From NCBI GenBank assembly GCA_029261815.1, contig JAJDAQ010000070.1:1-64000 (forward strand): a stretch of 64,000 nucleotides of DNA, written 5' to 3'. How positions within the stretch are numbered: position 1 is the stretch's first letter; every line of letters begins with the position of its first letter. Under the pieces are notes generated by a model that was given only the letters and a program-made list of their open reading frames with translations, was not told the origin of the DNA and did not search any database. Position numbers and translations under genes: made by a program. Source of the stretch: Deltaproteobacteria bacterium (GTDB taxonomy: Bacteria; Myxococcota_A; UBA9160; UBA6930). Shown in pieces: positions 33,034 through 41,583 of the stretch.

Positions 33034-35105
33034 GCGTTCACTCCAGCCAACGGTGGACGCGGGAGCACCCGTGTCCAATCTGCGGTGGCCACCCCACGCT
33101 CCCGAGCGGCGCGGGGCAACGGTGTCATGGTTTCAGCTCCAATGACGGGCGGTACGCACGTTGTTCACGTGAGGATGCAGCGGGCGAGATGGTCGAGGGG
33201 CCGGATGGGCTCTTCCCCCATCGGCTCGATGGTCGATGCGCCTGCGGCGGACAGCATGGCGAGGCACCCCACATGCGCTTGGACGCTTGTGCATCGACGC
33301 CATCGGAAGACGCCGAGGCCGAGCCCTGTCGGGTCGCCGAGTACGAGTACGTGGATCGGCAACGCGACCCGATCGCCCGCAAGGTGCGGCTTGAGCCCGG
33401 TCGCGGCGGCCAGAGGAAGTACTTCTTTTGGGAAGTGCTTGATGCCGACACTGGGAACTGGCGGTCGGCCAAGGCCGGCGAAGGCAACCCGCGCGTGCTC
33501 TACAACCTGCCGCTCCTGTCCGATGCCGATCGTATTCACGTATGCGAGGGCGAGAAGGCCGCCGACGCGCTCGTGAATGCCGGAGTGGTCGCGACATGCG
33601 CTCCGACGACCGGATGGCTGCCCGAGTACACGGATTCGATCGCCCAAGCCAGCGCGCCCGTCACGTTGTGGGTGGATCGAGACGAGGCGGGTGAGACGCA
33701 GGCTCGTAGGTCGCTCGATGCGATGCGCCAGGCGGGAGTCCAGGTCGAGGTAGTCCGTGGTCGCATTGATGAACCGCGCGCAGATGCCCACGACCATCTG
33801 CGGGAGGGTTTCGGGCCCGATGACGGTGAGCCCTTCGACCTTGACCTTGCTGTGGAACTCGCCCCCGGGAGCATCCCGATGCACCGCGCGGCTTCGTCGG
33901 GCGACCTGGTATTCACCCGCTTCTCTGATGTCGAGCCCGAGGAGGTGGAGTGGCTCTTCGCCGGATACATCCCGAAGGGAAAGATCACGATCAGCAACGG
34001 CGACCCCGAGGCCGGGAAGAGCACGACCTCGATCGACATCGCTGCCCGTGTCACGATCGGGCGATCCATGCCGGACGGGTCACCGGGCATCCTCGGAAAC
34101 GTCGTGGTTATTGGAAGCGAAGACGGACTCGCGGACACCATGCTGCCACGATTCCTCGCCGCAGAAGGCGATCCGGAACGAGCAGTTCTCATCAATGGAG
34201 TACGGACGCGCGAGGAAGGCGTCCCGACGCTCTTCGAACTGCCCGGCGACGTTTCACGCCTTGAGGAGATGATCGTCCAGGAGGGTGCCGCGCTTGTCGT
34301 CATCGACCCGCTCACGGCATTCCTCGCCGCCGAAGTGAACGCCTACGTTGACAAGGACATCCGCCGGGCATTGACGCCCTTGGCCCAGATGGCTGAGCGG
34401 ACCGGTGTTGCGGTGCTTGTCATCCGGCACCTCAACAAGTCGGCCGGCGGGGACAACCCGTTGTACCGGGGAGCCGGATCGATCGGCATCACCGGAATCG
34501 CACGGCAGGAACTCCTGACCGCCCGTGACCCCGAGGACGAGAACCGACGCGTTCTCGCGGTGAGCAAGGCCAGCCTTGGCCCAAAGGCCCCGTCGCTGAG
34601 CTTCCGCATCGTCCCGTTCGGCACTACCAGCCGCATCGAGTGGCTCGGCGAGGCTGGCTTTACCGCGAGGCAGCTGCTTTCCGAACCCAGTTCCACGGAG
34701 GAACGCTCGGCCAGGGACGAGGCGTCCGAGTTCGTTCGAGATGTGCTCGCGGCCGGTCCCGTGGCCGCGGCGGATGTGTTCAAGCGGGGCAAGGCCGAAG
34801 GGTTCGGTGAGAAGGCGGTCCGCGGCGCCAAGGATCGACTTGGCGTGAAGTCCAAGAAGCTCGGGTTCGAGGGCGGCTGGAAATGGATCATGCCCGAACA
34901 CATGCCCACCGAAGATGGCGCCGGACTCAATGCTTCCGTGTCCGGGCATCTTGGGGATCTTGGGCGCCTTCAGGGAATGAACGCCGATATCGAGGGTTTG
35001 ACAAAAACGGTCGCCGGCGAAGATCCCCAAGATGCCCCCTCATCCACACACGGGCATCTTCGCGAGGGTGACGACGAAACCGAGATCGAAGAGGTGCTGC
35101 TGTGA
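33030..35105 (+). CDS. Primase/RecA-like ATPase replication protein
   Basis: A 691-residue protein from GTG 33030 with GAGGAGG upstream. Domains in order: a primase-type zinc ribbon (CPICGG at 15-20), a TOPRIM-like part (IHVCEGEKAADAL near 168, then LWVDRDEAGE), and a RecA/RepA-like ATPase with Walker A GDPEAGKST near 324-332 and Walker B ALVVIDPL near 425, then HLNKSAGG. A winged-helix-like C-terminal region follows. This architecture primes and unwinds DNA for phage- or satellite-type replication. Overlaps neighbours at both ends by 4 bases. Confidence 0.85.
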   Translation: MSVHSSQRWTREHPCPICGGHPTLPSGAGQRCHGFSSNDGRYARCSREDAAGEMVEGPDGLFPHRLDGRCACGGQHGEAPHMRLDACASTPSEDAEAEPCRVAEYEYVDRQRDPIARKVRLEPGRGGQRKYFFWEVLDADTGNWRSAKAGEGNPRVLYNLPLLSDADRIHVCEGEKAADALVNAGVVATCAPTTGWLPEYTDSIAQASAPVTLWVDRDEAGETQARRSLDAMRQAGVQVEVVRGRIDEPRADAHDHLREGFGPDDGEPFDLDLAVELAPGSIPMHRAASSGDLVFTRFSDVEPEEVEWLFAGYIPKGKITISNGDPEAGKSTTSIDIAARVTIGRSMPDGSPGILGNVVVIGSEDGLADTMLPRFLAAEGDPERAVLINGVRTREEGVPTLFELPGDVSRLEEMIVQEGAALVVIDPLTAFLAAEVNAYVDKDIRRALTPLAQMAERTGVAVLVIRHLNKSAGGDNPLYRGAGSIGITGIARQELLTARDPEDENRRVLAVSKASLGPKAPSLSFRIVPFGTTSRIEWLGEAGFTARQLLSEPSSTEERSARDEASEFVRDVLAAGPVAAADVFKRGKAEGFGEKAVRGAKDRLGVKSKKLGFEGGWKWIMPEHMPTEDGAGLNASVSGHLGDLGRLQGMNADIEGLTKTVAGEDPQDAPSSTHGHLREGDDETEIEEVLL

Positions 35106-35602
35106 GCGTCGCCGTCCTAGTCGGGCGGCTCGAAACCCGAGGCGTGAGTTTCTCGGCCGTTGATGGGCGCCTTCGTTGCCGCGCTCCCAAGGGCACGCTC
35201 TCCAGCGGCGACCTCGCCCAGCTCACCGAGCACAAGGCCGCGATTCTCAGGCTCTTGGAGCCGGAACCCGCCGATACGGCGCAGCAGCGCACGCAGCTCG
35301 CGGCCGGTGACTACTTGCCCTGTCGTGAGAGCGAGACCACGGCGGCGTACCTGAGCCGGTACGCGGCGCCCCAGTCATCGTGCGCCGCCCGTCCGATCGC
35401 CATCGGCTCGCTCTCGGGAGCCGCACTAGTGTTACATCTCCGCCAGTCCGGCTACCGGATCTCCCTGCGCGCGGATCGTTTTTCCATCGACTTCTCGCCC
35501 GGCCTCATGGCGATGCCGATGCGGGTGTTCGATGCAGTCACCACTCGGGTGCACGAGATCCGGGAGGTACTCCAGGTCCAAGGCCAGGGCCGACCGCAAT
35601 GA
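35102..35602 (+). CDS. TubC N-terminal docking-domain-like protein
   Basis: A 166-residue protein from GTG 35102. Residues about 4-53 (LVGRLETRGVSFSAVDGRLR, then APKGTLSSGDLAQLTEHKAA) match the TubC N-terminal docking fold, which in nonribosomal peptide and polyketide synthases pairs assembly-line proteins. The rest is unrecognised. Such short TubC-N proteins recur beside primase genes of mobile elements, where the domain is likely used for protein-protein or DNA contacts. Overlaps both neighbours by 4 bases. Confidence 0.65.
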   Translation: MSVAVLVGRLETRGVSFSAVDGRLRCRAPKGTLSSGDLAQLTEHKAAILRLLEPEPADTAQQRTQLAAGDYLPCRESETTAAYLSRYAAPQSSCAARPIAIGSLSGAALVLHLRQSGYRISLRADRFSIDFSPGLMAMPMRVFDAVTTRVHEIREVLQVQGQGRPQ

Positions 35603-35850
35603 ACGCGGAACGCGATCAGGCGATGTGGCTCGCGAATCGGCTCGCGCTCTCGATCAAGGAGACAGCCAAGGTACTCGGCATCTCGGAGGGCCATGTCCGC
35701 AAGGCCATGCCCGAGATCCCGCACCTCTACATCGGCGCGCGCGTCGTCATCCCCGTGGATGCGCTCCGCGATTGGCTGCGCGCGCAAGCTCAGGCCGAGG
35801 CAGAGACCGGGGCCCGTGTCGTCGATGACATCCTCGATTCATTGAAATAG
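35599..35850 (+). CDS. Helix-turn-helix DNA-binding protein (excisionase family)
   Basis: The 83-residue protein has a MerR/Xis-type helix-turn-helix (ALSIKETAKVLGISEGHVRK) and wing (IPHLYIGARVVIPVDALRDW), followed by an Ala/Glu-rich tail. It is the second such protein in the operon, close to the integrase, so it is a candidate recombination directionality factor. Its ATG overlaps the preceding stop by 4 bases. Confidence 0.75.
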   Translation: MNAERDQAMWLANRLALSIKETAKVLGISEGHVRKAMPEIPHLYIGARVVIPVDALRDWLRAQAQAEAETGARVVDDILDSLK

Positions 35851-35866
35851 AGATGGGTAATATCAA

Positions 35867-36103
35867 ATGGCTTGCGGCATCATCGACCCGGTGGCGGCAC
35901 GGAAAAAGTCGAACTGGGGCGGTATGCGGCCCGGAGCCGGGAGACCCCGACGCGATCGGGAGGTTCACCGTCGCTCGGTCGATTTCGATGACGAAGACGA
36001 TCGCTTCCTGCGCGAGATCGCGGAAGAGCGGGGCGTGTCGGTCGTGCGGATCATCCGCGAGGCCGTCGCCCAGTACGTAAAGCGGCAGAGGAAGAAGCGA
36101 TGA
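35867..36103 (+). CDS. Ribbon-helix-helix protein
   Basis: A 78-residue basic protein. The C-terminal part (SVDFDDEDDRFLREIAEERG, then VVRIIREAVAQYVKRQ) is a CopG/Arc-type ribbon-helix-helix; the N-terminus contains the GGMRPGAGRP patch common to phage and plasmid DNA-binding proteins. ATG 35867 has only a weak ribosome site, and a later start at 35924 is possible. Its stop overlaps the integrase ATG by 4 bases, consistent with a repressor of that operon. Confidence 0.65.
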   Translation: MACGIIDPVAARKKSNWGGMRPGAGRPRRDREVHRRSVDFDDEDDRFLREIAEERGVSVVRIIREAVAQYVKRQRKKR

Positions 36104-37416
36104 GCGCGAAGATCCGAAAGCTCAGCGGCGCGTGGTGGGTCGTAACCCACTTCCAAGGGAAGCGGCGAAAGAAGCGAATCGGGCCCACCAAGGCGGACAA
36201 GCGCAAGGCCGAGAAGATCGCCGACGAGATCAATGCGAGGCTGGCGGTTGGGACGTTTCGGCCGGACCCACCCGAGGAGGTCGCTCTACCGTTCGACCGG
36301 TACGCCACGGCGTGGCTGCGCAGCGAGGTCCAACTGCCCCTCATTCGGCGCGTCGCAGGTGCGCTGGCCCCTGCGACGGCCAGCCTTCACGAACGCCACG
36401 TGCGTCTGTACCTCGCTCCGTTCCTCGGCGCCCTCGACATCCGAGGGATCCGAGTAGCCCAGGTCCAGGCACTGTACGACCGATGCCTGGAAACGGGTCG
36501 CCCGCCTAGCGAGCGCTCGATCGACATGGTGCTCGGGACGCTGCGACGCATCCTGGCGTACGCCGAGGCCCGCGAAGAGATCGGGCGCAATCCCGTCGAG
36601 GTGTGGAAGCGCAGTCGCGGACGGCGCCGACGATCCATGGGATCGCGGCTCGATTCGCAGAACGTCCTCTCGTCCGACGAGCTTCACGAGGTGTTGGCGG
36701 CCGCCCGCGAGACCGCCCCCGGCTACTTCCCCATGATCCTGTTCCTGGCTGACACGGGCGCTCGGTTGGGAGAGGTCTCGGCGCTTCGCTGGTCGGACAT
36801 TGACCTCGATGTCGGGAGCGCCCGGATTGAGCGAAGCTTCTCGGACGGCCGGCACCTCGGGCCCACCAAGACCGGCCACAGTCGAAACGTGGAGCTGTCG
36901 CAGCGGCTCCGGGTCGAGCTGGCGCGCGTAGCACCAGACGTGTTCAGCGAGGATGCATTGGCGTTTACCAATCGATCGGGCGGATTCATCAATCCGCACA
37001 ACTTTCGTCGCCGGGTGATCAAGGTGATCGCGTCCGGGTGCTTCGGCGAGGAGCGCCGCTTCACGCCGCACGGTTTCCGGCACACGTTTGCGTCGCTCCA
37101 CATGGCGCGCGGTACGCCGCTCAAGTGGATCCAGTCGCAGGGCGGATGGGCGAGCGCCAAGGTCTTGCTGGACACGTACGGGCACTTCTTGCCGACGGAG
37201 ACCTTCGGCCACGCGAACGCGCTCACGAGCGCACCCGAACGGCCCCAGACGGCCCCCGCAGATAAACCCGCACGGCGAGAAGTTCGCGGGATACGGAAAA
37301 GCCGTGCCGGAAGAAGAGGTTATGTGGCGCCCCGAGCAGGACTCGAACCTGCGACCCGCTGCTTAGAAGGCAGCCGCTCTATCCAGCTGAGCTACCGGGG
37401 CGTGGGGGAAGGCTAG
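36100..37416 (+). CDS. Tyrosine recombinase/integrase, reading through the tRNA-Arg gene
   Basis: A 438-residue phage-type integrase: N-terminal arm-binding domain, core-binding domain (about 65-170), and a catalytic domain with Arg222 (ARLGE), Lys257 (TKTGH), His324 and Arg327 (HGFRH), Trp350 in the second His position, and nucleophile Tyr360 (DTYGHF). The last 30 residues (from about 409) are the antisense translation of tRNA-Arg, so the frame crosses the attachment site. It should integrate and excise the element at this tRNA. In the circular form the C-terminus is predicted to change (see findings). Confidence 0.93.
   Translation: MSAKIRKLSGAWWVVTHFQGKRRKKRIGPTKADKRKAEKIADEINARLAVGTFRPDPPEEVALPFDRYATAWLRSEVQLPLIRRVAGALAPATASLHERHVRLYLAPFLGALDIRGIRVAQVQALYDRCLETGRPPSERSIDMVLGTLRRILAYAEAREEIGRNPVEVWKRSRGRRRRSMGSRLDSQNVLSSDELHEVLAAARETAPGYFPMILFLADTGARLGEVSALRWSDIDLDVGSARIERSFSDGRHLGPTKTGHSRNVELSQRLRVELARVAPDVFSEDALAFTNRSGGFINPHNFRRRVIKVIASGCFGEERRFTPHGFRHTFASLHMARGTPLKWIQSQGGWASAKVLLDTYGHFLPTETFGHANALTSAPERPQTAPADKPARREVRGIRKSRAGRRGYVAPRAGLEPATRCLEGSRSIQLSYRGVGEG
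37325..37401 (-). tRNA. tRNA-Arg (anticodon TCT)
   Basis: A complete cloverleaf on the minus strand: acceptor GCCCCGG pairing with TCGGGGC, D arm GCTC...GAGC, anticodon stem GCTGC/GCAGC with loop CTTCTAA (anticodon TCT), T arm GCAGG-TTCGAGT-CCTGC, discriminator G, and encoded CCA at 37325-37327. The element's integrase gene overlaps it on the other strand, and its 3' half is repeated at 24398-24442. It is the integration target and remains intact. Confidence 0.95.
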
Positions 37417-37485
37417 CAATCGTCTTGGCCGTCATCGGGGCTCGCTTTTCGGGCCCGATCCGCCGATGATGGGCTCGGAGGCGCT

Positions 37486-39582
37486 GTGACCAACGAGTTC
37501 TGGTGGATCTTGCCGGCGGGCGTGTTGTGGATTCCGGTGCTCGCTTGGCTGCTGCGGGGCTTCGGGCGGCTGCGACCCGCGGCGAGCTGGATGGCAGGCT
37601 GGTCGTGCCTCTGGTTGGCCGGGCTCTTTGTCAGTTCCGGGGAACACACGGAATCAGGCGTTCTCTACGCCGCGGCCCGGGTCGTCGGCATGATGTTCGG
37701 CGCCTTCATGCTCGCGGGCACGTACTCGTTCAGTCGCGATCCGGTCCCCGCGTGGCTCGCCGGCGGCGCGGCCGTGGTCGCCCTGGCGCTGGGCGGACTC
37801 TCGTATGTCGGCAATCCCGAAGCCGCATGGCTTTCGGCCGTCGCGGGTGCCGCCTTCCTCGGGTTCGGCGCGTACCGCCTCATCACCATGTATACGCTCA
37901 ACGCGGACGCCGGGAGCGCGGAGCGGGCGATCGGGCCCCTCTTCCTGCTGTTGATGGCACTGGAACTGGTCGATGGAGACGCGGCGACCGGCCAGACCGT
38001 TGGCGCATGGCTGGCCGTGGGCGGGATCACGGCCTTCGCCATGGTACTGACGGTCGGGGAGCGGGCACGTCGCAGCGAGCAGCTGGGGCAGGCCGCGCTT
38101 CGAGTGGAGCAGGGGGTCCTGGCCGGAATGACCGAGGCGGTTCCGATCGGCATCCTGCTGTCCGACCCGGCCGGACGCATCGTGCGGATCAATGAGCATC
38201 TCCGGGAACAATTCCAGTTGGAGGAACCCGCGGAAGCCTGGGCCGGACGCGCGGCATGGGATCTCATGGTCGCGGTGCAGCCGGATCTGGCACCGCAAGA
38301 CAGTGACGAGATCAATCGCTATGCGGCGCGGCTCGCCGAAGACCGTCGCAAGCCCCTCGCCGGCCAGGAGGTGCGCTTCAAGAACGGCAACGTGCTGATG
38401 TTGAGCGCGCACCCGGTCCACGGCAGCGACGGCGGCCATCTCGGACGGGTCTGGGTGTGTCGTGACGTGACCGACGAATACCGTGTCGCGGATCGCATCC
38501 AGCACTCGGAGCGCATGGAAACGCTTGGGACGTTGGCCGGCGGCCTCGCCCACGACTTCAATAACCAGCTGACCGCGATCCTCGGGAATGCGGCCATGCT
38601 GCGGGATTCCGCAGGCCTCACGCCGGATGAGCGACGCATGCTGACGGACCTCGAAGGTGCGGCACAGCATTGCGCCGACCTCACGCGTGGGCTCCTGACC
38701 TTTGCGAGGCGCGAACCCGGCGAACCGCGCTCGCTCGACCTGGAACCCGTGATCGATGGGATCGAAGCGCTCCTCCGCCCGTCGATCCCGAGGACCACCA
38801 CGCTTCAAGTCGAGCTGCCGCCAGGGCTGCCGCCCATTCTCGCGGACGAGGTGCAGTTTCAACGCGTGCTCACGAACCTGATCGTCAACGCTCGCGACGC
38901 GATGGACGGTGAGGGGGTGATCTCGTTGACCGCGAGCGAAGTCGAAGGCGGCGTCGAGATCGTCGTCAGCGATGCGGGATGCGGGATGTCCGAAGACGTG
39001 CGGCGCCAGATGTTCGATCCATTCTTCACCACCAAGCCCGTGGGGGAGGGGACCGGCCTGGGGTTGGCCATCGTCTACGGCATCGTCGACGCGCACGGCG
39101 GGCGTGTCGAAGTGGAGTCGGCCCCGGACGATGGAACGAGCTTCTCCGTGGTCTGGCCACTCGCCACGGAACCGTGTGAAGAGCCCGCCGTCGCCCCGCA
39201 GATTCCGCATGCGGCCCGTGTCCTGCTCGCCGAAGACGATCCGTCGGTGCGGCGACTGGTTCGTCGCGGACTCGAACGCGCCGGGTTCACGGTCACCGCC
39301 GTCGAGGGTGGACAGGAGGCGATCGACGTCTTTGAAGCACAACCCGACGCATTCGATATCGCGGTCTTCGACTACAAGATGCCGGGTGCGACGGGCCTTC
39401 AGGCGCTGCAGCGCATCCGCGAACTGTCTCCGGGAATCCCGGCCCTCGTCGTGAGTGGTCATCCGGAAGGGGCTGGCGAAGAAGGCTGGCCCGAAGATGT
39501 TCCGCTGCTGATGAAGCCCTTCGATCCGCGCCGCCTGGCGGAACGGATCGCGACGGTGCTGGCCGCCGAACCCCGGGTCTGA
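37486..39582 (+). CDS. Hybrid sensor histidine kinase
   Basis: A 698-residue protein from GTG 37486 (GGAGG upstream). About seven N-terminal membrane helices (1-195), a PAS domain ([20 protein letters not shown]), then the kinase: His356 in LAHDFNN, the N box NLIVNARDA, and the G boxes DAGCGM and [13 protein letters not shown]-terminal receiver has phospho-acceptor Asp629 (VFDYKMPG) and the usual acidic pair LAEDDPS. The HDFNN H box marks the NtrB-like HK4 group. No partner regulator is encoded nearby. It is the first gene beyond the element. Confidence 0.92.
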   Translation: MTNEFWWILPAGVLWIPVLAWLLRGFGRLRPAASWMAGWSCLWLAGLFVSSGEHTESGVLYAAARVVGMMFGAFMLAGTYSFSRDPVPAWLAGGAAVVALALGGLSYVGNPEAAWLSAVAGAAFLGFGAYRLITMYTLNADAGSAERAIGPLFLLLMALELVDGDAATGQTVGAWLAVGGITAFAMVLTVGERARRSEQLGQAALRVEQGVLAGMTEAVPIGILLSDPAGRIVRINEHLREQFQLEEPAEAWAGRAAWDLMVAVQPDLAPQDSDEINRYAARLAEDRRKPLAGQEVRFKNGNVLMLSAHPVHGSDGGHLGRVWVCRDVTDEYRVADRIQHSERMETLGTLAGGLAHDFNNQLTAILGNAAMLRDSAGLTPDERRMLTDLEGAAQHCADLTRGLLTFARREPGEPRSLDLEPVIDGIEALLRPSIPRTTTLQVELPPGLPPILADEVQFQRVLTNLIVNARDAMDGEGVISLTASEVEGGVEIVVSDAGCGMSEDVRRQMFDPFFTTKPVGEGTGLGLAIVYGIVDAHGGRVEVESAPDDGTSFSVVWPLATEPCEEPAVAPQIPHAARVLLAEDDPSVRRLVRRGLERAGFTVTAVEGGQEAIDVFEAQPDAFDIAVFDYKMPGATGLQALQRIRELSPGIPALVVSGHPEGAGEEGWPEDVPLLMKPFDPRRLAERIATVLAAEPRV

Positions 39583-39587
39583 CGCCG

Positions 39588-41552
39588 TTAGTTGGCTGCC
39601 GCCTCGGGGAGTGCAAATGCCATCAATGCGTCTCCGGGCGGTGTGCCAAGAATGCCGTGGCCCCCAGCCGCGATGACGACGAACTGGCGTGCATCGGCGC
39701 CGAGTCGATAGGTCATGGGCGTTGCGTGAGCCGAAGTCGGCAGGCGTTGCTCCCACAGCTTCTCGCCGGTTGTCTGGTCGAAGGCGCGGATGAAGAAGTC
39801 GGTCGTGGCGCCGATGAAGATCAACCCACCCGCGGTGGTGAGCGGCCCGCCCAGGGTCGGCGTGCCGGTCTCCAGCCAGAACGGCCAGGGAGCCATGTCC
39901 CGGCTGGTGCCCAGCGTCGTGCGCCAGGCGATCTCGCCCTTCGCGAGGTCGACGCCGACGAGTTCGCCCCACGGCGGTTTGTTGCACGGCGCGCCGAAGA
40001 TCGAATAGACCGGAACGCGTTCCAACGCGTAAGGGGTCCCCGCCTGCGGTTCGATTCCGTATTCGGGAATCCCGTCGGGGTAGATCTCTTCGATCTCGGC
40101 CTGTGGGATGAGCCGAACCTTCGTCATGACCCTGTGCAGGTTCACGACGAGGAATCCGGTCCGGGGGTCGACGGTGGCGCTGCCCCAGTTCATTCCGCCT
40201 AGCATCCCTGGGAACATGGCCGTTCCCTTCGTGCTCGGTGGCGTGTAGATCGGACCGTGTTGGAGTTCCTCGATGGTCCGGCGACAGAGGATCTTGTCAA
40301 TGATGCCGAAGCCGTGCGCATCGTCCGGGGAAAGGGACTCTGGGTGCAGCGATGGCGGTCGCACCGGGAAGGGCTGGGTGGGGGACAGGGTCTCGTCGGG
40401 AACCGCACCGTCCTGAGGAACCGGGCGCTCCTCGATCGGGATCAGCGGTTCTCCGGTTCGCCGATCGAGCACGAATAGCAAGCCCATCTTCGTGGGCTGA
40501 ACGAGTGCTGGCACGGGGCCTTCGGGCGTCGGGAAGTCGAACAGCGTGGGCTGCGACGGAAGGTCGTAGTCCCAGATGTCGTGGTGGACGGCCTGGAAGT
40601 GCCACGCCAGTTTCCCGGTCTCGGCGTTCAGCGCGACCACCGAACTCGAGAAGTGATCGAGGCCCTTCCGGTGCCCGCCATAGTGGTCGGGCGAGGTGTT
40701 CCCGGTGGGCACGTAGACGAGTCCGAGCGCGGGATCGGCCGAGAGGGTGGTCCAGGCATTGGTCGTGCCGCGTCGGTACTGGACGCCGTCGGTGCCGGTA
40801 ACGACCGCGTCCTCGGGAAGCACCGGATCCCAGGCCCATGCGAGCGCGCCGGTTCGGGCGTCGTACCCGCGGACGACGCCGCCAGGCGCATCGACGCGGC
40901 GGTTGTCGAGCACCATCGTGCCCGTGATGATGCGATTTCCCACGATCGCGGGCGCCGACGTCACGCCGTACTCGCCGGGCGCGATATCGCCGATACCCTC
41001 CGAGAGATCGACGTGTCCATTCCGGCCGAAGTCTTCGCAGGGCTGGCCCGTCGTGGCGTCGAGCGCAATCAGGCGCGCGTCGAGCGTGCCCGTGATGATC
41101 CGACTGCGGCAGGCGGCGCCCGCAGGCGCCTGCCTGTCGACCCAGTGCGAGACGCCGCGGCAGTTGGTGATGTAGATCCGCGAGACGTCGACTTCGGGGT
41201 CGTAGACCCAGCGCTCGTCGCCGGTTTCGGGATCGAGGGCGAAGACGCGGTTGCGGGGCGTGCAGTAGTAGAGCGTGCCGTCGACCACGATCGGTGTCGT
41301 CTGGAAAGACGTGGGCGCGATCCCGCCTTCCAGGCCGTACCAATCGCCCGAGCGGTGGATCCAGGCCACCTCGAGATCGTCCACATTCTCGGCCTTGATC
41401 TGATCGAGGGGCGAGAAGCGCTGGCCGCCCTTGTCGCCCCCGTACTCGTGCCACTCAGCGACCGGGCCCGAGTAGTCGAGCGGGGCCGGGGGAGAACACG
41501 CGATGAAGATCGGAACGAGGGTGAGAACGAGTGCGGGCGCAATTCTCGGCAA
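39588..41552 (-). CDS. PQQ-dependent alcohol/sugar dehydrogenase-like lipoprotein
   Basis: A 654-residue protein of the quinoprotein dehydrogenase family with eight-bladed propeller repeats. It begins EWHEYGGDKGGQRFSPLDQI and has tryptophan-docking repeats such as AWIHRSGD and KLAWHFQAVHHDIWDYDLP. The start is taken as TTG 41552: GGAG lies 6 bases upstream, and the resulting N-terminus is a lipoprotein signal with Cys near residue 18 (LVPIFIAC). Substrate cannot be told from sequence. It is separated by 31 bases from the upstream DUF2254-like gene. Confidence 0.83.
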   Translation of the reverse strand: MPRIAPALVLTLVPIFIACSPPAPLDYSGPVAEWHEYGGDKGGQRFSPLDQIKAENVDDLEVAWIHRSGDWYGLEGGIAPTSFQTTPIVVDGTLYYCTPRNRVFALDPETGDERWVYDPEVDVSRIYITNCRGVSHWVDRQAPAGAACRSRIITGTLDARLIALDATTGQPCEDFGRNGHVDLSEGIGDIAPGEYGVTSAPAIVGNRIITGTMVLDNRRVDAPGGVVRGYDARTGALAWAWDPVLPEDAVVTGTDGVQYRRGTTNAWTTLSADPALGLVYVPTGNTSPDHYGGHRKGLDHFSSSVVALNAETGKLAWHFQAVHHDIWDYDLPSQPTLFDFPTPEGPVPALVQPTKMGLLFVLDRRTGEPLIPIEERPVPQDGAVPDETLSPTQPFPVRPPSLHPESLSPDDAHGFGIIDKILCRRTIEELQHGPIYTPPSTKGTAMFPGMLGGMNWGSATVDPRTGFLVVNLHRVMTKVRLIPQAEIEEIYPDGIPEYGIEPQAGTPYALERVPVYSIFGAPCNKPPWGELVGVDLAKGEIAWRTTLGTSRDMAPWPFWLETGTPTLGGPLTTAGGLIFIGATTDFFIRAFDQTTGEKLWEQRLPTSAHATPMTYRLGADARQFVVIAAGGHGILGTPPGDALMAFALPEAAAN

Positions 41553-41583
41553 GCGGGTCTCCGGGCGGAAAAGGAGCGAGGGG

